Source: JAVWIF01 sp036639635 (GTDB taxonomy: Bacteria > Bacillota_I > Bacilli_A > Erysipelotrichales > Erysipelotrichaceae). Taken from it: a DNA stretch of 64,000 nucleotides. The first letter of the stretch is position 1. Each line of letters starts with the position of its first letter. The notes beneath the pieces are model-generated. The model worked only from the letters and a program-made list of their open reading frames with translations, did no database searches and was not told the DNA's origin. This document shows, piece after piece, positions 22,983 to 32,523 of this stretch. Made by a program: the position numbers and the translations under genes. The stretch is from contig JAVWIF010000004.1 in NCBI GenBank assembly GCA_036639635.1, positions 1 through 64,000 of the forward strand, written 5' to 3'.

Positions 22983-24662
22983 ATGAAGGGTTATGAAAAG
23001 TATAAACGACAGTATTTCTTACCACCAGAAACATGTATGGATTGGGCAAAAAAGGAATATATTCAGAAAGCACCTAGTTGGTGTAGTGTTGATTTACGTG
23101 ATGGAAATCAATCATTAATTATTCCTATGAGTCTAGATGAAAAAGTGGAGTTTTTTAAGCTATTAGTAGAGATAGGATTTAAAGAAATAGAAATAGGATT
23201 TCCAGCAGCTTCTCAAACTGAATATGATTTCTTACGTAAACTAATAGACGAAGATATGATTCCTGATGATGTTACTATTCAAGTATTGACACAAGCACGT
23301 GAACATATTATTAGAAAAACATTTGAAGCAGTCAAAGGAGTTAAACAAGCAGTGATTCATGTTTATAATTCAACCTCTCTAGCACAACGCGAACAAGTCT
23401 TTAAAAAGTCAAAAGAAGAAGTCTTGAAAATTGCAGTAGAAGGTGCGCAATTATTAAAAAAATTAACATTAGAAGACGGTGGAAATTATCGCTTTGAATA
23501 TTCACCAGAAAGTTTCACTGGAACAGAAATGGAATATGCATTAGAAGTATGTAATGCTGTATTAGATGTTTGGCGCCCAACAAGTGAAAATAAAGTAATT
23601 ATTAATCTTCCAGTAACAGTGCAAATGTCGATGCCTCATGTATATGCTCAACAAATTGAGTATATGTGTAAGCATATGAACTATCGTGAAAATGTAATCG
23701 TTTCTTTGCATCCACATAATGATCGAGGATGTGGAGTAGCTGATAGTGAACTAGGAATTCTAGCTGGTGCGGACCGTATTGAAGGGACGTTATTTGGCAA
23801 TGGAGAACGTACTGGAAACGTTGATATTATTACATTAGCATTAAATATGTATGCCATGGGAATTGATCCTAATTTAGATTTTACGAATATGCCACACATT
23901 GTAGAAGTATATGAAAATGTTACTCGTATGCGCGTGGGAATGCGTCAACCATATGCAGGACAATTGGTATTTGCGGCATTTTCAGGATCGCATCAAGATG
24001 CCATTGCAAAAGGTATGCATTATCGTGATGATAAAGATCCAAATCATTGGACAGTACCATATTTACCAATTGACCCAAGAGACGTAGGACGTGTTTATGA
24101 AAGCGATGTTATTCGTATTAATTCACAATCAGGTAAAGGTGGTATTGGTTACATGTTATCGGAATACTACGGTTATGAAATACCTACCAATATGCGTGAG
24201 GATGTTGGCTATTATATGAAAGATGTATCCGATAATGAACATAAGGAATTGTTACCAAATGAAGTACATGATTTATTCCAAAAGGAATATATGAACGTAA
24301 ATACACATTATGAATTACAAGATTTCCATTTTACAAAAGGGGATAAAGCGGTTATGTGTACCTTAACATTGCGCTTTGAAGGAGCCGTTCATACTATTAG
24401 TGGAAAAGGAAATGGACGTTTAGATGCAGTTAGTAATACGTTGCGTGATAATACATCATTATCTTTTGAAATCTTAGATTATAGTGAACATGCATTAAGT
24501 AAAGGGTCTACATCAAAGGCTGTATCCTATGTTGAAATAAAAGATTGTCGAGCAAAAAAACAATGGGGTGTTGGTTTAGATGAGGATATTATTACATCTA
24601 GTGTAAAAGCTTTATTTGCAAGTATTAATCGAGCGCTACAACAGAAAATAGAAAATAAATAG
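22983..24662 (+). CDS. leuA: 2-isopropylmalate synthase (long LeuA type)
   Basis: 559 residues, the longer class of LeuA also found in actinobacteria and yeasts. It begins YKRQYFLPPETCMDWAKKEYIQKAPSWCSVDLRDGNQSL, with the family metal-binding RDGNQ, and continues with IEIGFPAASQTEYDF, SLHPHNDRGCGVADSEL (catalytic HxH) and LFGNGERTGNVDI. A regulatory LeuA dimer domain, usually leucine-inhibited, occupies the last 120 residues. It condenses acetyl-CoA with 2-ketoisovalerate, the first leucine-specific step. AGGAGG precedes the ATG. First gene of a T-box controlled operon. Confidence 0.96.
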   Translation: MKGYEKYKRQYFLPPETCMDWAKKEYIQKAPSWCSVDLRDGNQSLIIPMSLDEKVEFFKLLVEIGFKEIEIGFPAASQTEYDFLRKLIDEDMIPDDVTIQVLTQAREHIIRKTFEAVKGVKQAVIHVYNSTSLAQREQVFKKSKEEVLKIAVEGAQLLKKLTLEDGGNYRFEYSPESFTGTEMEYALEVCNAVLDVWRPTSENKVIINLPVTVQMSMPHVYAQQIEYMCKHMNYRENVIVSLHPHNDRGCGVADSELGILAGADRIEGTLFGNGERTGNVDIITLALNMYAMGIDPNLDFTNMPHIVEVYENVTRMRVGMRQPYAGQLVFAAFSGSHQDAIAKGMHYRDDKDPNHWTVPYLPIDPRDVGRVYESDVIRINSQSGKGGIGYMLSEYYGYEIPTNMREDVGYYMKDVSDNEHKELLPNEVHDLFQKEYMNVNTHYELQDFHFTKGDKAVMCTLTLRFEGAVHTISGKGNGRLDAVSNTLRDNTSLSFEILDYSEHALSKGSTSKAVSYVEIKDCRAKKQWGVGLDEDIITSSVKALFASINRALQQKIENK

Positions 24663-24676
24663 GAGGAAATGCCATT

Positions 24677-25936
24677 ATGGGAATGACGATGACACAAAAG
24701 ATATTAGCACAACATGCACGATTAGAAAAAGTTGAAGCAGGACAATTAATAGAAGTGGATGTGGATATGATATTAGGAAATGATATAACAACACCGGTTG
24801 CTATTAAAGAATTTGAAAAACATGGATTTAACCAAGTATTCAATCCAGGGAAAGTAACCATGGTAATGGATCACTTTGCTCCTAATAAAGATATTAAGGC
24901 AGCGCAACAATGTCTTGCATGTCGAACATTTGCTTATGATAAACATATCGAAAATTTTTATGATGTTGGTGAAATGGGAATTGAACATGCCTTATTACCT
25001 GAAAAAGGAATTGTAGGACCAGGAGAATGTATTATTGGTGCAGATTCTCATACGTGTACGTATGGAGCATTAAATGCATTTTCTACAGGAGTTGGAAGTA
25101 GTGATATGGCAGCTGGTATGGCAATAGGGAAATGTTGGTTTAAAATACCTGAAGCAATTAAGTTTGATATCATTGGAGAACTAGCACCAAACATTAGTGG
25201 AAAAGACGTTATTCTTCATATTATTGGAATGATTGGAGTCGATGGCGCCTTATATAAATCAATGGAATTTAGTGGAACAGGATTAAAAAACTTAACGATT
25301 GATGATCGTTTATGTATGGCGAATATGGCAATTGAAGCAGGGGCTAAAAATGGAATCTTTGCTTTTGATGAAGTAACGAAAGCTTACGTTGAAACAAGAG
25401 TACATCGTCCCTTTCAAACATATGATGCTGATGAAGATGCACCATATGAAAAGATAATACAAATAGATTTAGCAAAGATTACACATACTATCGCTTTTCC
25501 ACATCTACCCGAAAACACGAAAACAATTGATGAAATAAAAGAACCTATTAAAATTGACCAAGTAGTCATAGGTTCTTGTACAAATGGTCGTTTATCAGAT
25601 ATGGCTGTTGCTGCAACAATTCTAAAAGGAAAGCATGTAGCCAAAGGAGTACGAACGATAATTATTCCAGCTACGCAAAGCATCTATAAAGAAGCGATGA
25701 AACGTGGATACCTTGAAATATTTATTGATGCAGGTTGTGTTGTATCAACGCCTACATGTGGTCCTTGTTTAGGTGGGTATATGGGCATTTTAGCCGAAGG
25801 TGAGCGCTGTATTGCCACAACCAACCGTAATTTTGTTGGACGTATGGGGCATGTTGATTCAGAAGTGTATTTAGCAAGTCCACAAGTAGCTGCAGCAAGT
25901 GCCATCGCAGGTTACATCGCTGCGCCCAAAAAGTAG
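24677..25936 (+). CDS. leuC: 3-isopropylmalate dehydratase large subunit
   Basis: 419 residues, the short LeuC class seen in anaerobes and archaea. Aconitase-family motifs are visible: VMDHFAPNKD, IIGADSHTCTYGALNAFSTGVGSSD (first cluster Cys), VIGSCTNGRLSD (second) and STPTCGPCLGGYMGIL (CxxC). It holds a [4Fe-4S] cluster and isomerises 2- to 3-isopropylmalate with LeuD. It starts 14 bases after leuA. Confidence 0.96.
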   Translation: MGMTMTQKILAQHARLEKVEAGQLIEVDVDMILGNDITTPVAIKEFEKHGFNQVFNPGKVTMVMDHFAPNKDIKAAQQCLACRTFAYDKHIENFYDVGEMGIEHALLPEKGIVGPGECIIGADSHTCTYGALNAFSTGVGSSDMAAGMAIGKCWFKIPEAIKFDIIGELAPNISGKDVILHIIGMIGVDGALYKSMEFSGTGLKNLTIDDRLCMANMAIEAGAKNGIFAFDEVTKAYVETRVHRPFQTYDADEDAPYEKIIQIDLAKITHTIAFPHLPENTKTIDEIKEPIKIDQVVIGSCTNGRLSDMAVAATILKGKHVAKGVRTIIIPATQSIYKEAMKRGYLEIFIDAGCVVSTPTCGPCLGGYMGILAEGERCIATTNRNFVGRMGHVDSEVYLASPQVAAASAIAGYIAAPKK

Positions 25937-25948
25937 GAGATAAAGAAT

Positions 25949-26443
25949 ATGAAAACAAAAGGAAATGCTCATAAATACGGAGATAACGTCGATACAGATG
26001 TAATCATTCCAGCACGTTATTTAAATACAAGTGACCCCAAAGAATTGGCTCAAAAATGTATGTGTGATTTAGATAGTGCGTTTATTCACCAGGTAAAAAA
26101 TAATGATATTATGGTTGCTGGGTTTAATTTTGGTTGTGGTTCTTCAAGAGAACATGCACCAATTGCCATTAAAGCAAGTGGAATATCTTGTGTTATCGCA
26201 AAATCGTTTGCACGAATATTTTATCGTAATGCAATAAATATAGGCTTGCCTATTCTTGAATGTGTTGAGGCAAGTGAGCGTATTGCGGCCCATGATGAAA
26301 TAGAAATTAATTTTGATACAGGTGTTATTATAAATCATACAAAAAAGGAAACATATCAAGCAATGCCATTCCCTGATTTTATTCAAAACATTATGAAGAA
26401 TGATGGTTTATTAAATGCCATACGTAAAGGAGCAATTAAATAA
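25949..26443 (+). CDS. leuD: 3-isopropylmalate dehydratase small subunit
   Basis: 164 residues, the short LeuD matching the LeuC class. Landmarks: GDNVDTDVIIPARYLNT near the start, VAGFNFGCGSSREHAPIAIKASGI (the GCGSSREHA substrate loop) and FARIFYRNAINIGLPILE. It supplies the swivelling domain of the isomerase. Its stop overlaps the leuB ATG by one base. Confidence 0.96.
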   Translation: MKTKGNAHKYGDNVDTDVIIPARYLNTSDPKELAQKCMCDLDSAFIHQVKNNDIMVAGFNFGCGSSREHAPIAIKASGISCVIAKSFARIFYRNAINIGLPILECVEASERIAAHDEIEINFDTGVIINHTKKETYQAMPFPDFIQNIMKNDGLLNAIRKGAIK

Positions 26444-27522
26444 TGAAAAAAAATATTGCAGTTATTAGAGGGGATGGAATAGGACCTGAAATCATACAAG
26501 AAGCCTTAAAAGTTCTAGATTGCATTGCTGAAAAATATCATCATGAGTTTATTTATACGGATGTTATCGCAGGAGGATGTGCAATTGATGCATATGGAAC
26601 CAGTCTACCTGAAAAGAGTGTTAACGATTGTTTAGCTAGTGATAGTGTATTATTAGGCGCTGTAGGTGGACCTAAGTGGGATCATGTAGATCCTAGCATT
26701 CGTCCTGAAAAAGCCTTATTAGGGATACGGAAAGCAATGGGATTATATGCCAATTTACGTCCCGCTAAAATATTTCCACAATTAGCACAAGCATCACCAT
26801 TACGAAGTGATATAGTAGAAAAAGGAATCGACTTAATGGTTGTACGTGAATTAATTGGCGGAGTATATTTTGGTGATAAGATAACCAAAGAAGTTGATGG
26901 CGAGCTATATGCCAGTGATAACATGTGTTATTATGAACATGAAATACGAAGGATTGCTCATATAGCATTTCAAACGGCTAGAAAACGTAATTCGAATGTA
27001 ATTTCAGTAGATAAAGCAAATGTTTTAGATACTTCACGCTTGTGGAGAAAAGTAGTCAGCGAAGTAAGCCTTGCCTATAGTGATGTGGTTTATAGTGATA
27101 TGCTTGTTGATAATGCAGCGATGCAGTTAGTAAAAAATCCTGCACAATTTGATGTTATAGTAACTGAAAACATGTTTGGAGATATCCTAAGTGATGAAGC
27201 TAGTATGATTACTGGTTCTATTGGTTTGATACCAAGCGCTTCTTTAGGAGAAACTACAAGAGGGATGTATGAACCAATTCATGGTTCAGCGCCAGATATT
27301 GCCAATCAAAACATTGCCAATCCAATAGGTACTATCTTAGCTGCTGGAATGATGTTGAAATATGCGTTTGATATGGAAGAAGAAAATGTAGCTATTGAAA
27401 AAAGCGTTGAGTTGGCTTTAACAAAGCGATATCGTACGAAAGATATTATTGAAAAAGATAGTAAAGAGGTATCTTGTAGTGAGATGGGTGACATTATTGT
27501 GGATATAATAAAAAGTCTGTAA
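26443..27522 (+). CDS. leuB: 3-isopropylmalate dehydrogenase
   Basis: 359 residues. IAVIRGDGIGPEIIQEALKVL is the family start; VVRELIGGVYFG and NVISVDKANVLDTSRLWR hold catalytic Tyr/Lys context. NMFGDILSDEASMITGSIGLIPSASLGE and the NAD-binding EPIHGSAPDIANQNIANPIG follow. It oxidises and decarboxylates 3-isopropylmalate to 2-ketoisocaproate with NAD. Last gene of leuACDB. No ilv genes are in the window, so 2-ketoisovalerate comes from elsewhere. Confidence 0.97.
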   Translation: MKKNIAVIRGDGIGPEIIQEALKVLDCIAEKYHHEFIYTDVIAGGCAIDAYGTSLPEKSVNDCLASDSVLLGAVGGPKWDHVDPSIRPEKALLGIRKAMGLYANLRPAKIFPQLAQASPLRSDIVEKGIDLMVVRELIGGVYFGDKITKEVDGELYASDNMCYYEHEIRRIAHIAFQTARKRNSNVISVDKANVLDTSRLWRKVVSEVSLAYSDVVYSDMLVDNAAMQLVKNPAQFDVIVTENMFGDILSDEASMITGSIGLIPSASLGETTRGMYEPIHGSAPDIANQNIANPIGTILAAGMMLKYAFDMEEENVAIEKSVELALTKRYRTKDIIEKDSKEVSCSEMGDIIVDIIKSL

Positions 27523-27538
27523 GTAATTACAGGCTTTT
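27511..27538. terminator. Bidirectional terminator, leuB / cca
   Basis: AAAAGTCTGTAA (27511-27522) pairs with TTACAGGCTTTT (27527-27538), one G-U. It overlaps both convergent stop codons. Confidence 0.85.
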
Positions 27539-28885
27539 CTTAAATTTTATTTGAATAGTTTTTAAGAGGTAATCTTTGGCATTCACACTTGGATCATGTA
27601 AAACTAAATCTAAGGCATAAGTTAAGGCATCACCAATTTCTTTACCTTTTAAACCAATTGCTTGTATATCTAATCCATTAATAGCAAGGTCTTTTAAAGT
27701 AAATAAGTCATGTTCTTTTTCCATTTCTATCATCATCTGTTTACATCTGATAATGGTATCTATTTTCTCTTGTGACTTTTCCATGTTTTTAGCATAGTCA
27801 TCTGCTATTTGAATATCTAAGGCTTGAAAAGCAAAATCAATGTTATTGTCAAACTTTGTTAAAAATTTACGTAACATACTTTTGTTTTCTTGTAGATAAT
27901 AATCATGATATAAAATGAGTGTACATACTTTTTCGATAGTATGATTATCAAACTTTAAGTCCTTTAAATAAGTCCTTGCTAAAGAGGTAGAAATAAGTGC
28001 ATGTTTCTTATAATGAGCAATCCCTTGTTCATCAAAACTTTCTACTTCTATTTTTCCAATATCATGAAAGATAATGGCTAACTTACTTTCTAAAGGATAG
28101 CTATACGTATGGTTTAAAGCAATATCTGTATGTGTAAAGATATCGTATTTATGCCAAGGCGTTTTCTGTTCCCACCCATATATTTTTTCATAACCAGGTA
28201 AGATATAGGAAAGCGTATGCGTTGCATGTAAACGCTCTAAAGTGTTTTCTCGCTCACCCATTAATAACTTGCTAAATTCATCACGAATACGCTCTTTTGA
28301 AATATAAGCTAGTAAGTGTGCATTGTTCATAATGGCTTGTTGACACGCTTGTGTTAAGCTAAAGTTTAAAACAGCTTCAAAACGTAAGGCACGCAGTATT
28401 CTTAATGCATCTTCTTGCATACGTTTATTTGCATCACCAACACAACGTATAACGTGTTCTTTGATGTCTTGTACCCCATTAAAAGGATCTAGTAAACCTT
28501 CCTCTGGATGATAAGCAATTGCATTCATCGTAAAATCACGACGTTTTAAATCTTCGATTAAACTACGACTAAAAGCAACTTCTTTAGGACGGCGATGGTT
28601 TATATAATCTGAATCAATACGATAGGTTGTAACTTCGATTGCTTCATGATGACGTAATAAGGTTATTGTTCCATGCTGCAAGCCAGTAGGGATTACTTTA
28701 CAGTTTTCTTTTGAAAAGATATCGATAACTTCTTCAGGTAAAGCACTTGTCGTAATATCAATGTCATGTGGAATACGTTTCATGAGCATATCACGAACGC
28801 AACCACCAACTAAAAAGGCCTCTTTATGGTGTTGCTTTAAAATTGATAAAATCCAGATACTATTTTCCGATAAAATAAACGGCAT
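27527..28885 (-). CDS. cca: CCA-adding tRNA nucleotidyltransferase with HD domain
   Basis: 452 residues. The class II head domain shows LVGGCVRDMLMKR and HDIDITTSALPEE (metal-binding DxD), then RDFTMNAIAYHPEEGLLDPFNG; ALRILRALRFEAVLNFSL follows. A C-terminal HD domain (LAIIFHDIGKIE) near residue 265 is a phosphohydrolase-type addition. The enzyme builds or repairs the 3' CCA end of tRNA. GAGGAAG is the ribosome binding site. Confidence 0.95.
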   Translation of the reverse strand: MPFILSENSIWILSILKQHHKEAFLVGGCVRDMLMKRIPHDIDITTSALPEEVIDIFSKENCKVIPTGLQHGTITLLRHHEAIEVTTYRIDSDYINHRRPKEVAFSRSLIEDLKRRDFTMNAIAYHPEEGLLDPFNGVQDIKEHVIRCVGDANKRMQEDALRILRALRFEAVLNFSLTQACQQAIMNNAHLLAYISKERIRDEFSKLLMGERENTLERLHATHTLSYILPGYEKIYGWEQKTPWHKYDIFTHTDIALNHTYSYPLESKLAIIFHDIGKIEVESFDEQGIAHYKKHALISTSLARTYLKDLKFDNHTIEKVCTLILYHDYYLQENKSMLRKFLTKFDNNIDFAFQALDIQIADDYAKNMEKSQEKIDTIIRCKQMMIEMEKEHDLFTLKDLAINGLDIQAIGLKGKEIGDALTYALDLVLHDPSVNAKDYLLKTIQIKFKKSL

Positions 28886-28998
28886 AACACCACTTCCTCA
28901 TGGGTTTATTATACACAAGATAGTAACCATATGTAAACTATTCATTTTTGAAATGAAGTATGATATGATAGGCAGGTAAACGAAAAGAGGGAATAGAT

Positions 28999-29631
28999 AT
29001 GAAAGGTGTTATATTTGATATGGATGGCGTATTAATAGATAGTGAACCAGCTAATTTGAAACAGTTAAATGATTTTTATCAAGAACATGGTGTATGCGCA
29101 AGTGAAGATTTTTTGGCTTCTTTAATTGGAAGTAGTATTCAATATACAGCAATTGAAAGCACAAAACTTTTAGGGAAAGATTGGTCTGTTGATGAGTTTA
29201 ATATGCACTTTGATGCCTATGTAGAAGAACACCCTATACGTTATTACGAAATATTAAATGAAGGGGTACGAGATATATTAATATATTTACGTGCGCATAA
29301 CGTTAAAACAGCGATAGCTAGTAGCTCACAGCTTTATAATATCAAACGCATGTTAAAAGAATGTCAGTTGAGTGAACATTTTGATGTTATTTTAAGTGGT
29401 GAAATGTTTAAGGAAAGTAAACCAAATCCAGAAATATATTGTTGTGCAGCTAGTAAACTAGGATTGGATTCTAAAGAATGCATGGCAATTGAAGATAGTG
29501 AATTTGGAATTGAAGCTGCGTTGCGTGCTGGAATGTTAACAATCGCTTATGAAGATTTACGTTATGGTGTAAATCAAAATGAAGCACATCATTCCATTCA
29601 ACATATGAATGAAATCAAACAATATTTATAA
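28999..29631 (+). CDS. HAD-family hydrolase (beta-phosphoglucomutase-like)
   Basis: 210 residues with all HAD motifs: FDMDGVLIDSE (I, nucleophile Asp), TAIASSS (II), KESKPNPEIY (III, Lys) and AIEDSEFGIEAALRAGM (IV). A helical cap of the phosphoglucomutase/phosphatase type lies between motifs I and II. It probably dephosphorylates or isomerises a small sugar phosphate; the substrate is not clear. A ribosome binding site AGAGGGA is present, and the gene is a single unit. Confidence 0.9.
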   Translation: MKGVIFDMDGVLIDSEPANLKQLNDFYQEHGVCASEDFLASLIGSSIQYTAIESTKLLGKDWSVDEFNMHFDAYVEEHPIRYYEILNEGVRDILIYLRAHNVKTAIASSSQLYNIKRMLKECQLSEHFDVILSGEMFKESKPNPEIYCCAASKLGLDSKECMAIEDSEFGIEAALRAGMLTIAYEDLRYGVNQNEAHHSIQHMNEIKQYL

Positions 29632-29637
29632 AACATG

Positions 29638-29659
29638 AGAGGCGAATGCTTCTTTTTTT
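29638..29659 (+). terminator. Terminator of the HAD gene
   Basis: AGAGGC (29638-29643) pairs with GCTTCT (29648-29653) around a GAAT loop, then seven T. Confidence 0.75.
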
Positions 29660-29673
29660 AAAAGTTAAAAAAA

Positions 29674-29700
29674 TTAGCACTCATCTATTGACAGTGCTAA
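29674..29700. promoter_or_regulatory. CIRCE element 1 of clpB
   Basis: TTAGCACTC-N9-CAGTGCTAA, one base from consensus, with the promoter -35 in its spacer and right arm. Confidence 0.95.
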
Positions 29701-29715
29701 ACAATGTGCTATAAT
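29688..29715 (+). promoter_or_regulatory. clpB promoter
   Basis: TTGACA (29688-29693), 16-base spacer, TATAAT (29710-29715) preceded by TGC. It lies between two CIRCE elements, as at hrcA. Confidence 0.94.
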
Positions 29716-29719
29716 ACAA

Positions 29720-29746
29720 TTAGCAATCATAGACAGAGAGTGCTAA
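29720..29746. promoter_or_regulatory. CIRCE element 2 of clpB
   Basis: TTAGCAATC-N9-GAGTGCTAA, one base from consensus, located between the -10 and the ribosome binding site. Confidence 0.93.
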
Positions 29747-29760
29747 AAGGAGTGATAACA

Positions 29761-32310
29761 ATGAACTTTGAAAAAATGTCAGAGAAACTACAAGAAGTAA
29801 TCATGCAAGCCGTAGAGGTGAGTAAGAGCTATCATCACGCATCAGTTGATACCATTCAATTGTTAAAAGCAATTCATGAAAATGACGTACTGGATGGTTT
29901 ATTTAAACGCTTAAATATAGATAATAGTAGAGCACTAGAAATTATTAATCAAGAGATGGAAAGAGTCGCTACTACTAGCCAAGAAAATCCACAATTATCA
30001 AATGATGTAGGTAATGCGTTTAATAAAGCCCAAGATTGGAGTACTTCCATTAATGAAACATATTTAAGTGTAGCTAGCGTATGGATTGCGTTAATCTTTA
30101 ATAAATCTTATATCTCTAAATTATTAGTAAAAGAGTTTCAATTAAATGAAAAGACTTGTAAAGATGAAGAATTACAACGTAGAGGTGGTAAAAAAATGGA
30201 TACCCCTAATGCGGAAAGTAATTTAGAAGCATTGAGTAAATATGGTCGAGATTTAGTAGAAGAAGTAAAGAATGGAAAGATTGATCCAATCATTGGTCGT
30301 GATGATGAAATACGTCGTGTTATTCAAATTTTATCACGTAAGACGAAGAATAACCCCGTATTAATTGGAGAGCCAGGTGTTGGTAAAACAGCTGTTGTAG
30401 AAGGAATTGCATGGCGTATTATGAAAGGTGATGTACCTTCATCTTTGAAAGAAAAGAAATTAATTGAATTAGATCTAGGTTCTTTATTAGCAGGAGCAAA
30501 ATATCGAGGAGAGTTTGAAGAACGTTTAAAAGCTGTTCTAGAAGAAGTAAAACAAGCACAAGGAAATATTATCTTATTCATTGATGAAATTCACAATTTA
30601 GTTGGCGCTGGTAAGAGCGAGGGTAGTATGGATGCTGGAAACATGTTGAAACCAATGTTAGCACGTGGTGAATTACGTTGTATTGGAGCAACTACTTTTA
30701 AAGAATATCGTCAAAATATCGAAAAGGATGCTGCATTAGAAAGGCGTTTCCAAAGAGTTACGCTACAAGAGCCTACTGTGGAAGATACAATTAGTATCTT
30801 ACGTGGTTTAAAAGATCGTTTTGAATCTTATCATGGAGTTAAAATACTTGATGAGGCAATACTAGCTGCAGCTACTCTTAGTAATCGTTATATAAGTGAT
30901 CGTTTTCTTCCAGATAAAGCCATTGATTTAATTGATGAAGCATGTGCAACACTACGTGTTGAAATGGAATCAATGCCCCAAGAACTTGATGAATTACAAC
31001 GTAAGATTATGCAGCTACAAATTGAAGAAACTGCTTTAAAAAAAGAAGAAGATAAGAAAGCACGAGAACGTTGTGATGAAATAAGAAATGAATTAAAGGA
31101 GTTACAAGCTAAAAAAGATGTACTCTATACAAAATGGGAAGATGAAAAAGCTGTTCTTGAAGAAAATAAAGATGCGAAAGTAAAGCTTGAAAAAGCTCGC
31201 TTAGATTTAGAAAAAGCCCAAAATGAATCACGCTATGAAGATGCAGCTAAACTTCAATATGGAACTATTCCTCATTTAGAAAAAGTGATTGCTAACCAAA
31301 ATGATAAAGAACATGAAGATGCACTTATTCAAGAGATTGTAAATGAAGAATTAATTGCGAAAATTGTATCACGTTGGACAGGTGTAGAAGTAAGTCGATT
31401 AGTAGAAAGTGAACGTAAAAAGCTTTTACAATTAAAGGACGCTTTACAAAAAAGAGTAATTGGTCAAGACAATGCATTAGACTTAGTTAGTGATGCCATT
31501 CTTCGTAGCAAGGCTCAAATTCAAGATGAGCATCGTCCGATTGGTTCCTTCTTGTTTTTAGGACCTACTGGGGTTGGTAAAACAGAGGTAGCGAAAGCAC
31601 TTGCAGAACAATTATTTGATAGTGAATCGCACATTGTTCGTATTGATATGAGTGAATACATGGAGAAACATAGTGTTTCTAGATTAATTGGAGCACCTCC
31701 TGGTTATATTGGATATGATGAAGGTGGACAATTAAGTGAAGCAGTACGTCGTAATCCTTATTCTATCATTCTTTTTGATGAAGTAGAAAAAGCACATCCT
31801 GATGTATTTAATGTCTTATTACAAATATTAGATGATGGACGTATTACCGATTCAAAAGGAGTGTGCGTAGACTTTAAGAATACCTTGTTAATTATGACAA
31901 GTAACTTAGGAAGTCAGTTTGCTTTCCATGAAGATGACAAAGAAGCAAAATATATGGCAGAAGTAAAGAAATACTTTAAACCTGAATTTATTAATCGTAT
32001 CGATGAAATTGTGGTGTTTAATGCTTTAAATGATGATATGTTAGGTAAGATTGCACATAAATTTATGTCAGAATTACAAATTCGTTTAGCGCGTAAAGAT
32101 ATTAGATTAGAGATTAGTGATGCAGTATATCAAGAAATTGCTACACAAGGAGTAGATGCTCTTTATGGCGCACGTCCAATGAAACGTTATATTCAAAGAA
32201 ATATCGAAACATTAATTGCTCGTAAAATGATTGAAGGTAATGTTGGTAAGGATGATGTGATAGAACTTACTGTAGAACATGGTGAATACAGCGTTTCACT
32301 AAAAAAATAA
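29761..32310 (+). CDS. clpB: ATP-dependent disaggregase ClpB
   Basis: 849 residues in ClpB order. An N-terminal Clp_N repeat region covers about 1-145. AAA1 has GEPGVGKTAVVEG and the loop LLAGAKYRGEFEERLK. The coiled-coil middle domain (about 400-510) separates disaggregase ClpB from ClpC-type proteins. AAA2 has GPTGVGKTEVAKALAEQLF, IGAPPGYIGYDEGGQL and GARPMKRYIQRNI. With DnaK it rescues aggregated protein. I use ATG 29761 with AAGGAG 8 bases upstream; an in-frame ATG at 29704 would lie inside the promoter. Two CIRCE sites show HrcA control. Confidence 0.97.
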   Translation: MNFEKMSEKLQEVIMQAVEVSKSYHHASVDTIQLLKAIHENDVLDGLFKRLNIDNSRALEIINQEMERVATTSQENPQLSNDVGNAFNKAQDWSTSINETYLSVASVWIALIFNKSYISKLLVKEFQLNEKTCKDEELQRRGGKKMDTPNAESNLEALSKYGRDLVEEVKNGKIDPIIGRDDEIRRVIQILSRKTKNNPVLIGEPGVGKTAVVEGIAWRIMKGDVPSSLKEKKLIELDLGSLLAGAKYRGEFEERLKAVLEEVKQAQGNIILFIDEIHNLVGAGKSEGSMDAGNMLKPMLARGELRCIGATTFKEYRQNIEKDAALERRFQRVTLQEPTVEDTISILRGLKDRFESYHGVKILDEAILAAATLSNRYISDRFLPDKAIDLIDEACATLRVEMESMPQELDELQRKIMQLQIEETALKKEEDKKARERCDEIRNELKELQAKKDVLYTKWEDEKAVLEENKDAKVKLEKARLDLEKAQNESRYEDAAKLQYGTIPHLEKVIANQNDKEHEDALIQEIVNEELIAKIVSRWTGVEVSRLVESERKKLLQLKDALQKRVIGQDNALDLVSDAILRSKAQIQDEHRPIGSFLFLGPTGVGKTEVAKALAEQLFDSESHIVRIDMSEYMEKHSVSRLIGAPPGYIGYDEGGQLSEAVRRNPYSIILFDEVEKAHPDVFNVLLQILDDGRITDSKGVCVDFKNTLLIMTSNLGSQFAFHEDDKEAKYMAEVKKYFKPEFINRIDEIVVFNALNDDMLGKIAHKFMSELQIRLARKDIRLEISDAVYQEIATQGVDALYGARPMKRYIQRNIETLIARKMIEGNVGKDDVIELTVEHGEYSVSLKK

Positions 32311-32312
32311 TG

Positions 32313-32356
32313 CACAACAAATGGGTACAATGAAGCGTACCCATTTGTTGTGTTTT
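32313..32356 (+). terminator. Terminator of clpB
   Basis: A 16-bp perfect stem: 32313-32328 with 32337-32352, 8-base loop, then TTTT. Confidence 0.85.
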
Positions 32357-32523
32357 GCTAAATTTTGATAAAATGAGAATTGGAACACAATTTTTTGTCA
32401 TTATATTCACAAAAAATCATGTGTTATTATGGGATAACTACTGATTTACTTGAAATTTTAGTTAGATAGTTATAAACTATATGACATGAGTGCAATTTAT
32501 AACGTACTAGAAAAGGAGAATTT

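Noticed and set aside
29704..29760. Earlier ATG start for clpB
   Set aside because: It would lie between -35 and -10 of the clpB promoter, upstream of the transcription start.
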